DNA of 62,463 bases from a virus. The notes under the pieces are model-generated. The model did not search any database and was not told the origin of the DNA. It saw only the letters and a program-made list of their open reading frames with translations. How positions within the stretch are numbered: position 1 is the stretch's first letter; every line of letters begins with the position of its first letter. The stretch covers positions 1 to 62,463 of the IMG/VR virus record IMGVR_UViG_3300024999_000106, one strand, 5' to 3'. Below are positions 50,909 to 60,443 of this stretch, piece by piece. Made by a program: the position numbers and the translations under genes.

Positions 50909-51751
50909 ATGGTAACTACTCAAAAATCTAAAACAAAAGTAAAAATTAAACGTAATGAAATTACTTGTACTAAATGTGGATTAATTAAATCTATAAATAT
51001 AAGTAATTTTTTTAAGACAGATAACCCTTTGTATAGTGAATTTTTCCCAACGTGTAAGGATTGTATTTATGAATTATATAACGCACATATACAAAATGGT
51101 TCTGATATTAGAAATGCTACTATACAGATTTGCGAATTATTAGATAGACCGTACATTGAAGATGTATTTTTTACAACATATGAAAAAGAAAAAGACAGTA
51201 TTAAAATTTTAGGTTTGTATCTTAAAAATTCATCAATGCAACAGTGGAAAAAACAAGGAATTATAAGATATAAAGATAGTATATTTGCTAAAAACACCTC
51301 ACAGGGGATGCAATTAGTATTTGAAGATCAAACAAGAATATATAGCGAAGAGTGGAACGGGAGATATACCCAAACAGATATAAATTATCTTAATCAATAT
51401 CTTACGGGACTACATTCTGATTTTAAAATTAACACAACTAGTTATAAAGATTATGCAAAGAAAATTTGTTGTGCTAGTTTAGCTGTAAATAAAGCTTATC
51501 AAGATATGTTAGATGGTGTAAACGGAGCAGATAAAAAATATAAAGATTTACAATCAACTTTTGATACTCTATCGAAATCTGCTCAATTTAGTGAGAATTC
51601 TAGATCAAGTATGAGTGCAGGTATCAATAGTATTAGTCAAGTTGTTGATAAAATTGAAAGTAAAGAGTGGATATATGAAGCAGAAGAATATGAAAAAGAT
51701 GCTATTGAACATTTATTAGATCAATTTAATAACATCCAGAAATCTTTGTAG
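50909..51751 (+). CDS. Zinc-finger protein, candidate small terminase subunit
   Basis: ATG at 50909 (MVTTQKSKTKVKIKR) with AAGGAG; 14 residues of a longer frame are dropped. N-terminal zinc site CTKCGLIK ... CKDC (residues about 16-47), basic beforehand, then a helical body and an acidic C-terminal helix (EKDAIEHLLDQFNNIQ). It ends 8 nt before TerL. Position, DNA-binding N-terminus and length suit a TerS-like DNA-recognition subunit, but no TerS fold is recognised directly. Confidence 0.55.
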   Translation: MVTTQKSKTKVKIKRNEITCTKCGLIKSINISNFFKTDNPLYSEFFPTCKDCIYELYNAHIQNGSDIRNATIQICELLDRPYIEDVFFTTYEKEKDSIKILGLYLKNSSMQQWKKQGIIRYKDSIFAKNTSQGMQLVFEDQTRIYSEEWNGRYTQTDINYLNQYLTGLHSDFKINTTSYKDYAKKICCASLAVNKAYQDMLDGVNGADKKYKDLQSTFDTLSKSAQFSENSRSSMSAGINSISQVVDKIESKEWIYEAEEYEKDAIEHLLDQFNNIQKSL

Positions 51752-51759
51752 GTGATATA

Positions 51760-53496
51760 ATGGCAGTATTTAAAAACTTTAGTAAGAAAAGTAGACATAT
51801 AAAAGATGGTGATTATGATAATTTAGACAGTAGTTTTAGTTATGATCCAATTATAGGAGAAGGGGAAAATTTAAATGATGAAGAATGGAAGAAATTCATT
51901 GCATATTATAGAATTCATATCGACAAATTTTGCATTGAAATTCTATGCTTAAAGCTTCATTTTTTTCAACGATTGATACTAAGAGCAATGGCAAGATATC
52001 AATATATAATGCTTATCTGTTGTCGTGGTCTTGGAAAATCTTGGATAGTGGCTTTATTTTTTGTTTGCTCTTGTATTCTTCACAAGGGGTTAAAATGTGG
52101 TATAGCTTCAGGGCAAGGACAACAGGCTAGGAACGTAATTATTCAAAAAATTAAAGGAGAATTAGCTAACAATCCAAATATAGCAAGAGAAATAATATTC
52201 CCAATTAGTGTTTCTTCGGACAATTGTGTTGTAAATTTTAGAAATGGTAGTGAAATTAGAGCTATCGTATTGGGAAGAAATCAAGGCGACGGAGCTAGAA
52301 GTTGGAGATTTCATTATTTGGCAATTGACGAAGCTAGGCTCGTGCCAGATAGTATAATATCAACCATCCTAATACCGATGACAAAAACTAAAAGACCAGT
52401 TGCAATTGAACATATGCAACCAGAAAAAGGTAAAGTAATTTTTATATCTTCAGCTTTTTTAAAAACAAGCGATTTGTATAAAAGATTTACTTATTTTGCT
52501 GATAAAATGAAAGAAGGTAATAAAAACTATTTTGTATGTGCGTTAGATTATAAAGTTGGAATTGAAGCTATGATATTTGATGCAGAAGATATTGAGGAAG
52601 AAAGAAGTAAACCAGACACAACTGAAGAAATTTTTCTTTATGAGTATTGTGGACAGTTCGTAGGTTCTAGTGGTGAAAGTTATTATCCTTATGAAATAAC
52701 ATATCCATGTAGAATATTAGATCAGTGTGAATTAATTCAACCAAAAAAGAGTAAAAGTCAATATGTAATTGTACATGACGTTGCTTTATCTAATGCTAAA
52801 AACTCTGATAATGCATGTACCCATGTGATTAAACTTAAAGAAAAGGCTAATGGTACATATTTTAAAGACGTTGTTTATACAAAAACTCATAATGGGGCAA
52901 CTCTTCCAGAACAAAGAGATTTCTTAAGAGAATTATATCATCTTAAATTTCCTAATGCAATAAAAATAATTATTGATATGCGTGGAAACGGAGAACCTTT
53001 GCCTTCACTTTTTTATGAAGCTTGGGAATATAGAGATGAAAAAACAAAAGAAACGATTGAATTTCCCCCATTAGTTTTAGATGATGATGATAAAGGTAGA
53101 GAAATAAAAAATTCTCTACCTATAATTAGAGGGATCACAGCAACTCAAAGTAGCAATAATACAATGTATACTTATCTTAAAGCGTCTTTTGAGAATAATT
53201 CTTTAAGATTATTAAAACATTCTACAGAGGTAGACGAAGAATACAAAAATGATCAAATAACAGTTGAAGAATATTCTATGTTTGTTCAGACAGATTTATT
53301 GATTCAGGAGTTATCTAATATCAAACAAATTTTAAGTGGCAATAATAATATAATTTATGATCGTATTGTAAAAACCCATAAACGCGATAGAGCAACAAGT
53401 TTGGCTTATGGTTTGTCAGTAATTAATGAAATGGAAGAATATAATAGAAAAAATCAAACAGATGATGACTACGATTTCGTATTTACTTATTCATAA
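51760..53496 (+). CDS. terL: Terminase large subunit (TerL)
   Basis: Protein of 578 residues. ATPase: Walker A variant CCRGLGKS at 87-94, ARSWRFHYLAIDEA with Walker B at 187-191. Nuclease: IVHDVA (Asp340), then IIIDMRGNG at 404-411 and a late acidic stretch, the RNase H-type metal site. It pumps DNA into the prohead through the portal and cuts concatemers. AGGTGATATA precedes the ATG, directly after the zinc-finger gene. It is related to the YonF-like terminases by order, which is inference. Confidence 0.95.
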   Translation: MAVFKNFSKKSRHIKDGDYDNLDSSFSYDPIIGEGENLNDEEWKKFIAYYRIHIDKFCIEILCLKLHFFQRLILRAMARYQYIMLICCRGLGKSWIVALFFVCSCILHKGLKCGIASGQGQQARNVIIQKIKGELANNPNIAREIIFPISVSSDNCVVNFRNGSEIRAIVLGRNQGDGARSWRFHYLAIDEARLVPDSIISTILIPMTKTKRPVAIEHMQPEKGKVIFISSAFLKTSDLYKRFTYFADKMKEGNKNYFVCALDYKVGIEAMIFDAEDIEEERSKPDTTEEIFLYEYCGQFVGSSGESYYPYEITYPCRILDQCELIQPKKSKSQYVIVHDVALSNAKNSDNACTHVIKLKEKANGTYFKDVVYTKTHNGATLPEQRDFLRELYHLKFPNAIKIIIDMRGNGEPLPSLFYEAWEYRDEKTKETIEFPPLVLDDDDKGREIKNSLPIIRGITATQSSNNTMYTYLKASFENNSLRLLKHSTEVDEEYKNDQITVEEYSMFVQTDLLIQELSNIKQILSGNNNIIYDRIVKTHKRDRATSLAYGLSVINEMEEYNRKNQTDDDYDFVFTYS

Positions 53497-53586
53497 ATAA
53501 TTCTGATGAAGATATGGAAATGGAAAATTATTAAGTTTCCTTGAATGAGAATTTTGATTCCAATTTAATAAGAAAGGAATTGTGAT

Positions 53587-53770
53587 ATGACAAGAACTAT
53601 AGATTACGCCAAATGTCCTAAATGTGGTAAGAAATTTGAAATGGGATTCAATAATTATTAATTATGGATGGATTGGTTTATTGGAGGTATTAGGTTATGA
53701 AGTTGAAATAAAATGTATTTCTGATGAATATTATAAAGAAAGGAGGTTTCTTCTTGGAGGAGGAATATAA
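53587..53770 (+). pseudogene. Zinc-finger gene broken by 7-bp near-duplication
   Basis: MTRTIDYAKCPKCGKKFEMG ends at TAA 53659-53661. In another frame the region continues NYGWIGLLEVLGYEVEIK to 53770. AATTATT (53653-53659) and AATTATG (53660-53666) are tandem; removing one 7-mer gives a continuous protein of about 58 residues, ending within the portal start. The CPKC pair would be half a zinc site. Confidence 0.6.
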
Positions 53771-55343
53771 TAATATATCGCCACTTAAACTTGAAACTTC
53801 TCATGCAATTGAATTGAATTCAATGTCTTTAACCACATATATGTTTCAAGAAGCATTAACGACTGGCATCTCACTTGAACAGCTAAAACTTTATTGTAAA
53901 TATCCAATGAGATATAATATGCAATTACGTAAATTAAGTAGAGAAATGTATGGAATGAATGGAATTATGTCGAATACAACAGATTATTATGTATCTATTG
54001 CGTCATTAGATAAAATTACAACATGCTATGATAATACAACTCAAAATCAAAAAAGAAGAAAATTATATGATTTAATGACAGATAAAATTAATCATAAATT
54101 AACTTCTAGAGATATTTTACTTAGACTTTGTATAGACGGAATGTATGTAGGGTTTATGAGAAATTCCAAAGCATCTAATAAAGATGCAGTAATTCAACAA
54201 GGATTGGTTGACAGTATGCAGATTCTTGAAGGATTGTCTATGGATGATTCCATGATGATTCAACCATTAAATTTAGATTATTGCAGAATATTGGGTTTTC
54301 AAAATAATGATTATGTCGTTGGTTTTGATATGCTATATTTTAATGCTTTTGTTGGTAATGATTTATTAGGTGAAATTAAAAACTTCCCACCTGAATTTGT
54401 AAAGGCATATTTAGATTATAAAAAAGATGGCAGTAAAAGATGGTTTAAATTAGATCAATCTAAAACTGTTGTTTTAAAAATAAAAAGTAATATTGATGAA
54501 CCATTTGGTAGAGGGTTGGCTGTTGCTGCTTTGTCAGATATGTTTTTCTCTGATCAATATACTGATAGTCAAAGAGCAAATATTATTGAAAATGCTGGAA
54601 CTATAAGGTGGCTCAAGCAACCAAGTGGTGAAAAACAAGGAACTTGTGCATTAAATAAAGATGCACAGCAAAATCAATATGATAATTTTAAGAATGCAGT
54701 TTCATCTAATTCATCTGGAAGTGATAGAAGAATTGGAAAGACCACTACTTTAGTTTTAGCTCCTGGGACTGAAGTTGGAAAACTTGAAACGAATACTAAT
54801 GATACAATAAATACTTTAACAGATGAAAATATGAAAAGAATTTCAACTGATTTAGGATTTGCTTCTGGAGCATTAAATGGTGAAGGGAATGCTACATATA
54901 GTAGTTTGCAAGTTAATATCGACCTAGTATTGACACAAATTTATCAATGGTTAGAACAAATTTCATGGCAATATACTAAAGTATTTAATAATCTAATTAA
55001 TTCTAAAGGCAAAGATATAATTAAATTTATATATTTAAAAACATCTTCATTGAATAAGAAAAATGAATATGATATTGCCAAAGAAATGTTTACGTTAGCA
55101 AGTGGAAGTAGATTATGGTTGTATGCTGTTGGTAGTGGCGATATAGATACATATATGTCATTAATGGAATATGAGAAGGTAATGGATATGGATGCCCTCT
55201 ATCCTCCCCACTTAACTAGTTTTACCTCAAATAATGAAACTGGAGATAAAGGTGGAAGACCATCTGGTGATTCGCAGAATACCAATACTCAAAAATCGAA
55301 ATCAGCTAATACTAATAAAACACCAAAACCATCAACCAAATAA
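53754..55343 (+). CDS. Portal protein
   Basis: Start placed at TTG 53754 (MEEEYNNISPLKL) because AAAGGAGG lies 7 nt before; ten more residues of the long frame would include this site. The 529 residues show the portal pattern of long helical wings and a stem: REMYGMNGIMSNTTDYY near the start, GRGLAVAALSDMFFSDQ and DLGFASGALNGEGNATYSS later. The C-terminal 45 residues are Ser/Thr/Lys-rich and disordered. It forms the dodecameric ring at the head vertex and docks TerL. Confidence 0.9.
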   Translation: MEEEYNNISPLKLETSHAIELNSMSLTTYMFQEALTTGISLEQLKLYCKYPMRYNMQLRKLSREMYGMNGIMSNTTDYYVSIASLDKITTCYDNTTQNQKRRKLYDLMTDKINHKLTSRDILLRLCIDGMYVGFMRNSKASNKDAVIQQGLVDSMQILEGLSMDDSMMIQPLNLDYCRILGFQNNDYVVGFDMLYFNAFVGNDLLGEIKNFPPEFVKAYLDYKKDGSKRWFKLDQSKTVVLKIKSNIDEPFGRGLAVAALSDMFFSDQYTDSQRANIIENAGTIRWLKQPSGEKQGTCALNKDAQQNQYDNFKNAVSSNSSGSDRRIGKTTTLVLAPGTEVGKLETNTNDTINTLTDENMKRISTDLGFASGALNGEGNATYSSLQVNIDLVLTQIYQWLEQISWQYTKVFNNLINSKGKDIIKFIYLKTSSLNKKNEYDIAKEMFTLASGSRLWLYAVGSGDIDTYMSLMEYEKVMDMDALYPPHLTSFTSNNETGDKGGRPSGDSQNTNTQKSKSANTNKTPKPSTK

Positions 55344-55381
55344 TCAATAATCATTCATTTAAAGGAGGTGAAAAAGAAAGA

Positions 55382-57022
55382 ATGGGACGTATAATCGAGA
55401 TTTCTAAAAAAGACTCTGTAGCAGGTCGTGCGAATGTAAAATTTGTACTTCATGAAATCTATAATAATGATACAGAGTTTAATAAAAACGGCATAAGTTG
55501 GCAACAGCCATATGTAGAACAAAATTCACATACAGTCCGTGGAATGCCTCTGGTTACTCAGTTTTTAGATGATGAAAAAACAATTCCTTTTGGTGGTCAT
55601 GGAGAAATGAATGTAAGTGAAGGGATTGTAACTTTTGAAAATAGCCTTGTTGTTGGTTCTTTTGAAAACGCTTATATAGGAGAAGTTGAGGTTAACAATA
55701 AAAAAATAAATGCTCTTATTGGAGAAGCGTATGTTTACGAACAAAGATTCCCTCATCTTGTGGAATATATGAGAGAAGAATTTGAAAATGGACGTGCTGT
55801 TGAAAGTTCAATTGAAATATGTGCTAAAAAAGCTGATGGCAATGATCAAATTATATATGCTACAGGTTATAAACCACAAGGGAGAATTCCTGAGAATTAT
55901 GACTACAGTGGTCATGCAATTCTTATAGGGCAAACACCATCTGATGATTCTGCTTTAATGATTGAATTAAATCATTATAAAGAAGAAAATAAAATAGTTG
56001 ATGATATTCCAATAGAAGTTCCAAATCTACCAGATATTTCAATAGAACAAAATGCTATAAACATTATCATAGAAGATGAGGTGAAAGAAGAATTGAGTAA
56101 ACAAGTAAAAGAAAAAGTAATTGTAAAATCTAAATCTTTCGAAATCAATGAATTGAGTTATGATGATATAGCAACTATCATTTCAAGGGCTTTTAATGCT
56201 GCAATGTCAATGAAAGAACCTAATGAATATTGCTATTATTATATGTACAAATTTTATCCACAGAGTCAAACAATTATTATGACTGACTATAATACTCCAT
56301 CTGAATATTATAAAACATCATACAATATTACCAACAATGATGTCACCATCGGGGATATCGTGGAAGTAGAGCAAGCATGGACTCCTCTCAATGATGAACC
56401 TTCTGTAGAAGTTAATTCATCATTGATTAAGGATATATTATCAAAAAAGAAAGACAAAGGAGGAAAAGAAAAAATGGATGAAAAACAAATTGCTGAAATC
56501 AATGCAAAATTAGATGATTTAACAGCAAGACTAACTGACTCAGATTCTAAAATTGTAGAGTCTAATACTAAAATTGATGAATTGAATTCCACTGTTACTG
56601 AATTAAATAGTACGATAGTTGAAGCAAATAAAACAATCGAAGCAAAAGCTACCGAACTTAATTCTATGACTGAAGAATTAAATTCTTTAAAGGCGTTTAA
56701 GGAAGCAAAAGACATCGAAGCAAAAGAGGCAGAAGTACAGGCAAAAATAACAGAAATTAATACATATTTTGAAGTAGAGATTAAGAAAAATGGGTTTAGT
56801 GAAGTAGAACTTAATTCTTTAAAAACTGAATATGTAGAAAAGAATGATATGGAGGGACTTAAAGCAAAAGAAGCAGAATTATGTGTCAAAAGAGTTAAGG
56901 AATTAAATTCTTTGAAAACCAACGTGGATATTGAATTGAATGCAAAAAACGACACTACTGATCTATTTATGGCGATCCATAACACTGAAAAATCCGAAGA
57001 AGATATTTCGGATTTATTTTAA
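55382..57022 (+). CDS. Prohead protease fused to scaffold domain
   Basis: Protein of 546 residues. The N-terminal 200 residues (GHGEMNVSEG, EFENGRAVESSIEI, DYSGHAILIGQTPS) look like a capsid-maturation protease; the ESSIE and GHAIL segments are where serine- and histidine-type residues sit in such enzymes. An extended linker (200-360) follows. Residues 365-546 are a regular coiled coil rich in Leu-Asn-Ser, typical of internal scaffold. An internal start at 56474 with its own AAAGGAGG would make the scaffold alone. Confidence 0.8.
   Translation: MGRIIEISKKDSVAGRANVKFVLHEIYNNDTEFNKNGISWQQPYVEQNSHTVRGMPLVTQFLDDEKTIPFGGHGEMNVSEGIVTFENSLVVGSFENAYIGEVEVNNKKINALIGEAYVYEQRFPHLVEYMREEFENGRAVESSIEICAKKADGNDQIIYATGYKPQGRIPENYDYSGHAILIGQTPSDDSALMIELNHYKEENKIVDDIPIEVPNLPDISIEQNAINIIIEDEVKEELSKQVKEKVIVKSKSFEINELSYDDIATIISRAFNAAMSMKEPNEYCYYYMYKFYPQSQTIIMTDYNTPSEYYKTSYNITNNDVTIGDIVEVEQAWTPLNDEPSVEVNSSLIKDILSKKKDKGGKEKMDEKQIAEINAKLDDLTARLTDSDSKIVESNTKIDELNSTVTELNSTIVEANKTIEAKATELNSMTEELNSLKAFKEAKDIEAKEAEVQAKITEINTYFEVEIKKNGFSEVELNSLKTEYVEKNDMEGLKAKEAELCVKRVKELNSLKTNVDIELNAKNDTTDLFMAIHNTEKSEEDISDLF
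56474..57022 (+). CDS. Nested scaffold protein (182 aa), in-frame internal start
   Basis: ATG at 56474 (MDEKQIAEINAKLDDL) lies 364 codons into the protease-scaffold frame, 9 nt after a perfect AAAGGAGG (56457-56464). The product is the coiled-coil scaffold only. This copies the lambda C / Nu3 arrangement, where free scaffold is made in excess of protease-scaffold fusion. Confidence 0.75.
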   Translation: MDEKQIAEINAKLDDLTARLTDSDSKIVESNTKIDELNSTVTELNSTIVEANKTIEAKATELNSMTEELNSLKAFKEAKDIEAKEAEVQAKITEINTYFEVEIKKNGFSEVELNSLKTEYVEKNDMEGLKAKEAELCVKRVKELNSLKTNVDIELNAKNDTTDLFMAIHNTEKSEEDISDLF

Positions 57023-57056
57023 TTTAACAAAAAATAAGAAATAGGAGGAATTAATA

Positions 57057-57881
57057 ATGAGCTTATTTAAATTTGGAAGTCTCGGAGCATCCATGAACAC
57101 AGTTAATAACCCTAGAGTCCAAGCAACTGCTGCTACAAAAAATGGTTATGTCTTTAAAATTACCGATAATTATACTTCTGGTGGAAGTAAATCTAAAGTA
57201 GTTATTGTAGTAGGATCTGACACTATTGCAGATGGAGTAGTACAATTTAATATTGGTGGTCAAAATATTTATACCACTATTGTAGCCTTAACACAAGATA
57301 CTGATGCAAAAGTTGCTGCATTAATAAAAACTAATTGCGATGCAGTTTTACTTGGATTGGGATATACAGTAGCAATTGACACAGCAACACTTACAATTAC
57401 TGCACCAGCAGTTGGATCTTCTACCTCAGTTGTTCTTTTAGATAATATCAGTGTGGCAGACAGCACCGTTACTCTTACGCCTACTTATACTGCTGGAACT
57501 GATGCTACAGCTTATAAAGAAGCAGCAGTACCTTCTGCCAACGATGCTGGTGCAAAAGCTGATAAACTTTATGTAGCAATGAATATCATTGATACACCTG
57601 AATTGTGGAATCAAGCAGATTTTGTCATTCCTGCTGGAAGTTATATCAGGGCATTTAATCTTAATGATTTGGTAGGTTATCCTGTTGAATTGTCAAGTGA
57701 CTTGGTAACAACTGCTTATGGTAGTGTTGCTGTTGGAGAATTTTTAGTTCCTGTTCCCGCTGGAGCAAATGCAATGATGTGGAAAAAAGCGACAGACACT
57801 GGATACGCTTGCGTCTTAAAAGTGATAGAGAAAACTACTTTTGGTGGGACTGGGTTATACTGTAAAATTACAAACAACTAA
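57057..57881 (+). CDS. Head decoration-like structural protein
   Basis: Protein of 274 residues, poor in charged residues and rich in Ala, Thr, Val, between scaffold and major capsid genes. The flanks (MSLFKFGSLGASMNTV; LYVAMNIIDTPELWNQADFVIPAGSYIRAF) look like a capsid-associated fold, with a beta-sandwich insert at about residues 40-150 containing VTLTPTYTAGTD. Strong binding site AGGAGG. Most likely a decoration or cement protein; assignment rests on place and composition. Confidence 0.6.
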   Translation: MSLFKFGSLGASMNTVNNPRVQATAATKNGYVFKITDNYTSGGSKSKVVIVVGSDTIADGVVQFNIGGQNIYTTIVALTQDTDAKVAALIKTNCDAVLLGLGYTVAIDTATLTITAPAVGSSTSVVLLDNISVADSTVTLTPTYTAGTDATAYKEAAVPSANDAGAKADKLYVAMNIIDTPELWNQADFVIPAGSYIRAFNLNDLVGYPVELSSDLVTTAYGSVAVGEFLVPVPAGANAMMWKKATDTGYACVLKVIEKTTFGGTGLYCKITNN

Positions 57882-57912
57882 TAAATAATATTTAGAAGGA
57901 GGATTAATAATA

Positions 57913-59034
57913 ATGAGTAACAATGTTTTAGGATTAGAGAATTTTACACCAAGTGTTGAATTGAATAACATTCAACCTGAACATAAATATACAGAAAAAT
58001 CACCTATTATTGAGATTTTTAGTGCAATGGTTAAGGGCGAAGATACTGGTAGATTTGGAGATAAGGCTAATAAGGCGAATGCTTATATTAAGAAATTGGG
58101 TGCTGATGCGCTTGCGGGTGATGGTAGAGCGAAGGTAGAGTTGAATACGATTACCAGTATTATGATTCAAGCACCGTTGTTACAACGCTTAAATTTATTT
58201 AACTTTATGGGAAACGTAACAAGTGTTGGATTTAATGAGCGTTTGCTTTATAAAGTATATAAATTACAAGGCAAAATGTCTGGGTTGCAAGCTAATCAAG
58301 GTGATGTGCCGTTCGCAACTTCCACTTGGAATTATCGTGAAATGACTACTAAAACTATTTCAGGAGGTACAAGTTTAAATTATAGAGAATTAAGTACGGG
58401 AAACCCTGATTCCCTTGCCCCTCTCATGGAACAGGTTTTGACAGATATGCAAAATAAAATTTTCTATTCTGTAATGAATGCTCTTTATAGTGGAGTAAAA
58501 AATGCTACAGGAATTAAAAATTTTACAGAAGCAGCAGGATTAACAAAAGCATCTGTTCAAGACATGATAAAAACGATTCGCAGATGGGGAAAAGTTGGTA
58601 TTTTCGGGGATTACAGTGTAGTTTCTCAAATCAATGATATGACGGGATTCAATACTGACACTGCAGGAGTCCTTGCAAAACAACTTCCTATATCCGTAAT
58701 TGAAGAAATTATGAAAACTGGTTTGATCTCTTCATTTTATAATACGATCATCACTGAAATTCCAAATAGTTATAATTTACTAAAATTAAATTCTGCTGGC
58801 ACAATGTATGATACTTATTTGCCTGAAGGACTTCTTTTCTTCTTGGTATCAGGAGAGCAAAGTTGCCTTCAAATTGGATATCGCGGTGGACTACAAAGTG
58901 CGACAGGATTTGATGTAATTACAGGACAAAATATGACACGTTTCGACCTAGAATTTGGCACAGAAATTATACCTGAATATATCCCACAAATGGGTATAAT
59001 TTCTGACTCTAATTTCCCTGTCGATAAACTGTAA
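57913..59034 (+). CDS. Major capsid protein (HK97-like)
   Basis: Protein of 373 residues directly after the scaffold and decoration-like genes, with AGGAGG and codons richer in GC than its neighbours, as expected for a highly made protein. Predicted N-arm (helical, removed or flexible), a P-domain spine around AAGLTKASVQDMIKTIRRW, and a C-terminal beta-rich A-domain (GEQSCLQIGYRGGLQSAT). A strong terminator follows at 59067-59129. Confidence 0.85.
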   Translation: MSNNVLGLENFTPSVELNNIQPEHKYTEKSPIIEIFSAMVKGEDTGRFGDKANKANAYIKKLGADALAGDGRAKVELNTITSIMIQAPLLQRLNLFNFMGNVTSVGFNERLLYKVYKLQGKMSGLQANQGDVPFATSTWNYREMTTKTISGGTSLNYRELSTGNPDSLAPLMEQVLTDMQNKIFYSVMNALYSGVKNATGIKNFTEAAGLTKASVQDMIKTIRRWGKVGIFGDYSVVSQINDMTGFNTDTAGVLAKQLPISVIEEIMKTGLISSFYNTIITEIPNSYNLLKLNSAGTMYDTYLPEGLLFFLVSGEQSCLQIGYRGGLQSATGFDVITGQNMTRFDLEFGTEIIPEYIPQMGIISDSNFPVDKL

Positions 59035-59066
59035 TTAAATATTCAATCTTAAATTTAAATATCTAG

Positions 59067-59129
59067 AGGAAGGTAAGAAAATCATGAATATTATTGAAAA
59101 TAAACAATCTTACCTTCCTTTATTTTTAT
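59067..59129 (+). terminator. Terminator after major capsid gene
   Basis: Perfect 12-bp arms AGGAAGGTAAGA (59067-59078) and TCTTACCTTCCT (59108-59119), then TTATTTTTAT. A 19-codon frame with its own AGGAAGG (ATG 59084) lies inside and is probably incidental. Confidence 0.75.
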
Positions 59130-59195
59130 ATTTAATTTATTAAGTTATTCAATTAACAATTAAAAAATTTAAGGAATAAATGGAGGAATAAAATA

Positions 59196-59741
59196 ATGGC
59201 GGTAAAACCAACAGAAACAAAAACAGAGGAACAAATTAGTATAGAACAACAATCCAATCAGCAACAACACACTTATACTCCACCACTCATGGATTCATAT
59301 TCAAGTTTACAAAATCTTGCTGATAATGATATTTATTTTTCTTTAGTTCAAGGTGGTGACTTATCAATTAAAGCAAATGGATACTTAGACCTACTTAATC
59401 GAGATATTGTTTCTCTTCGCAACAATTCAAATATCTTTTTTGTAGGAACAGGGAATGGAGCAAATGCTCGAATTTACATTCAAAATCCTGATCTTCGTAT
59501 TTATGTAGGTTTTGATTCAGCAGATGGAAAAGTAAAACAACAAGTCTTAACTGATGAACTATGTCAAGAAATATTGGATTCAAAAAGTCAAAAACAATTC
59601 GAAAAACTTGTTAACGAAAAAGTTGTTTCTTATCATGAAAAAGTAAGAATTATGAATTATGCTAAGAAAGTAAAACTTGATAGTTTTGAAAAAATTACTT
59701 TTCTTGAAGAACATTCTGGCAAAAAATTTAAAGAAATTTAA
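59196..59741 (+). CDS. Hypothetical structural-region protein (181 aa)
   Basis: Starts MAVKPTETKTEEQISIEQQ after TGGAGG. Gln-rich disordered N-terminus, then a beta-rich body (GDLSIKANGYLDLL, FFVGTGNGANARIYI) and helical acidic C-terminus. Its place after the capsid gene suggests a head-completion or head-fibre part. No family recognised. Confidence 0.65.
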   Translation: MAVKPTETKTEEQISIEQQSNQQQHTYTPPLMDSYSSLQNLADNDIYFSLVQGGDLSIKANGYLDLLNRDIVSLRNNSNIFFVGTGNGANARIYIQNPDLRIYVGFDSADGKVKQQVLTDELCQEILDSKSQKQFEKLVNEKVVSYHEKVRIMNYAKKVKLDSFEKITFLEEHSGKKFKEI

Positions 59742-59753
59742 GGGGGTTAAAAT

Positions 59754-60188
59754 ATGTCTACCCCTACAACGCTACAAACGGTATATAATTTATTTTTATC
59801 TAAATCAGATGAAGATTTTACCGGGAAAGAATCATTGATTTTTCAATGGTTAAATTCAGCAATATCTAAATGCAAAAAATACGTAAGAAATTCTTTAGAT
59901 TATACATTGGACACTCCTATAGTTCCTGCAATTGTGTCATATGATGGAAGTTTTGTTAATACTCTTGAAGATGACGAAATAGAACTAATTGCAATGCAAA
60001 TGCAATATGAAAATTATAATAAGAAAGAAGCATATTTAGTTGCTTTGAAAACTCGTATAGGAACAAAAGATTTTAATTCTCTTCCGAGTAAAAAACAAGA
60101 ATTAGATGGTATTCAAAATTCTAAGAATTTACTAAAAGAAGATATTAAAGAATTGCAACAAGAATTTAATACGTATAAGTATTCTTGA
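59754..60188 (+). CDS. Head-tail connector-like protein (144 aa)
   Basis: Starts MSTPTTLQTVYNLFLSKS 12 nt after the previous stop. Helical, with LIFQWLNSAISKCKKY, a strand stretch and IELIAMQMQYENYNKKEAYL, the usual pattern of phage adaptor (gp6/gp15-like) proteins that bind the portal. Assigned by pattern and place only. Confidence 0.55.
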   Translation: MSTPTTLQTVYNLFLSKSDEDFTGKESLIFQWLNSAISKCKKYVRNSLDYTLDTPIVPAIVSYDGSFVNTLEDDEIELIAMQMQYENYNKKEAYLVALKTRIGTKDFNSLPSKKQELDGIQNSKNLLKEDIKELQQEFNTYKYS

Positions 60189-60200
60189 GGAAGTGATTAA

Positions 60201-60443
60201 TTGAAGAATCAAATAATAATTAAAAATTCATTAGGAGAAATGGATATTAATTTTTGGGCAGAGAAAGAGTATCGAAGAGTTGTATTAATAATGAAACTTA
60301 TAGAAGATACTTTTTCAGTTGATTTAAATAAATATCCTGAACTAAGAAAATCAATTCTTGATACAGGAAATTTTATACGTAGACTTCCTTCAACTATTTC
60401 AGAAATTATTGAAGTAAAAGATGATAGAAGTGATAGTAAATGA
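60201..60443 (+). CDS. Small structural-region protein (80 aa)
   Basis: Starts with a TTG (MKNQIIIKNSLGEMDINF) after GAGGAAGTG. Ends with 4-nt overlap (TAAATGA context) with the next frame, so the two are coupled. Helical, charged. Function unknown; perhaps head-tail joining. Confidence 0.6.
   Translation: MKNQIIIKNSLGEMDINFWAEKEYRRVVLIMKLIEDTFSVDLNKYPELRKSILDTGNFIRRLPSTISEIIEVKDDRSDSK

Noticed and set aside
56308-56985. 225-codon frame on the minus strand within the scaffold
   Set aside because: It mirrors the repetitive coiled-coil coding of the scaffold, has no binding site and opposes all neighbours.
59084-59143. 19-codon frame inside the capsid terminator
   Set aside because: It has a binding-site-like AGGAAGG, but this is one arm of the terminator stem, so translation is unlikely to be its purpose.
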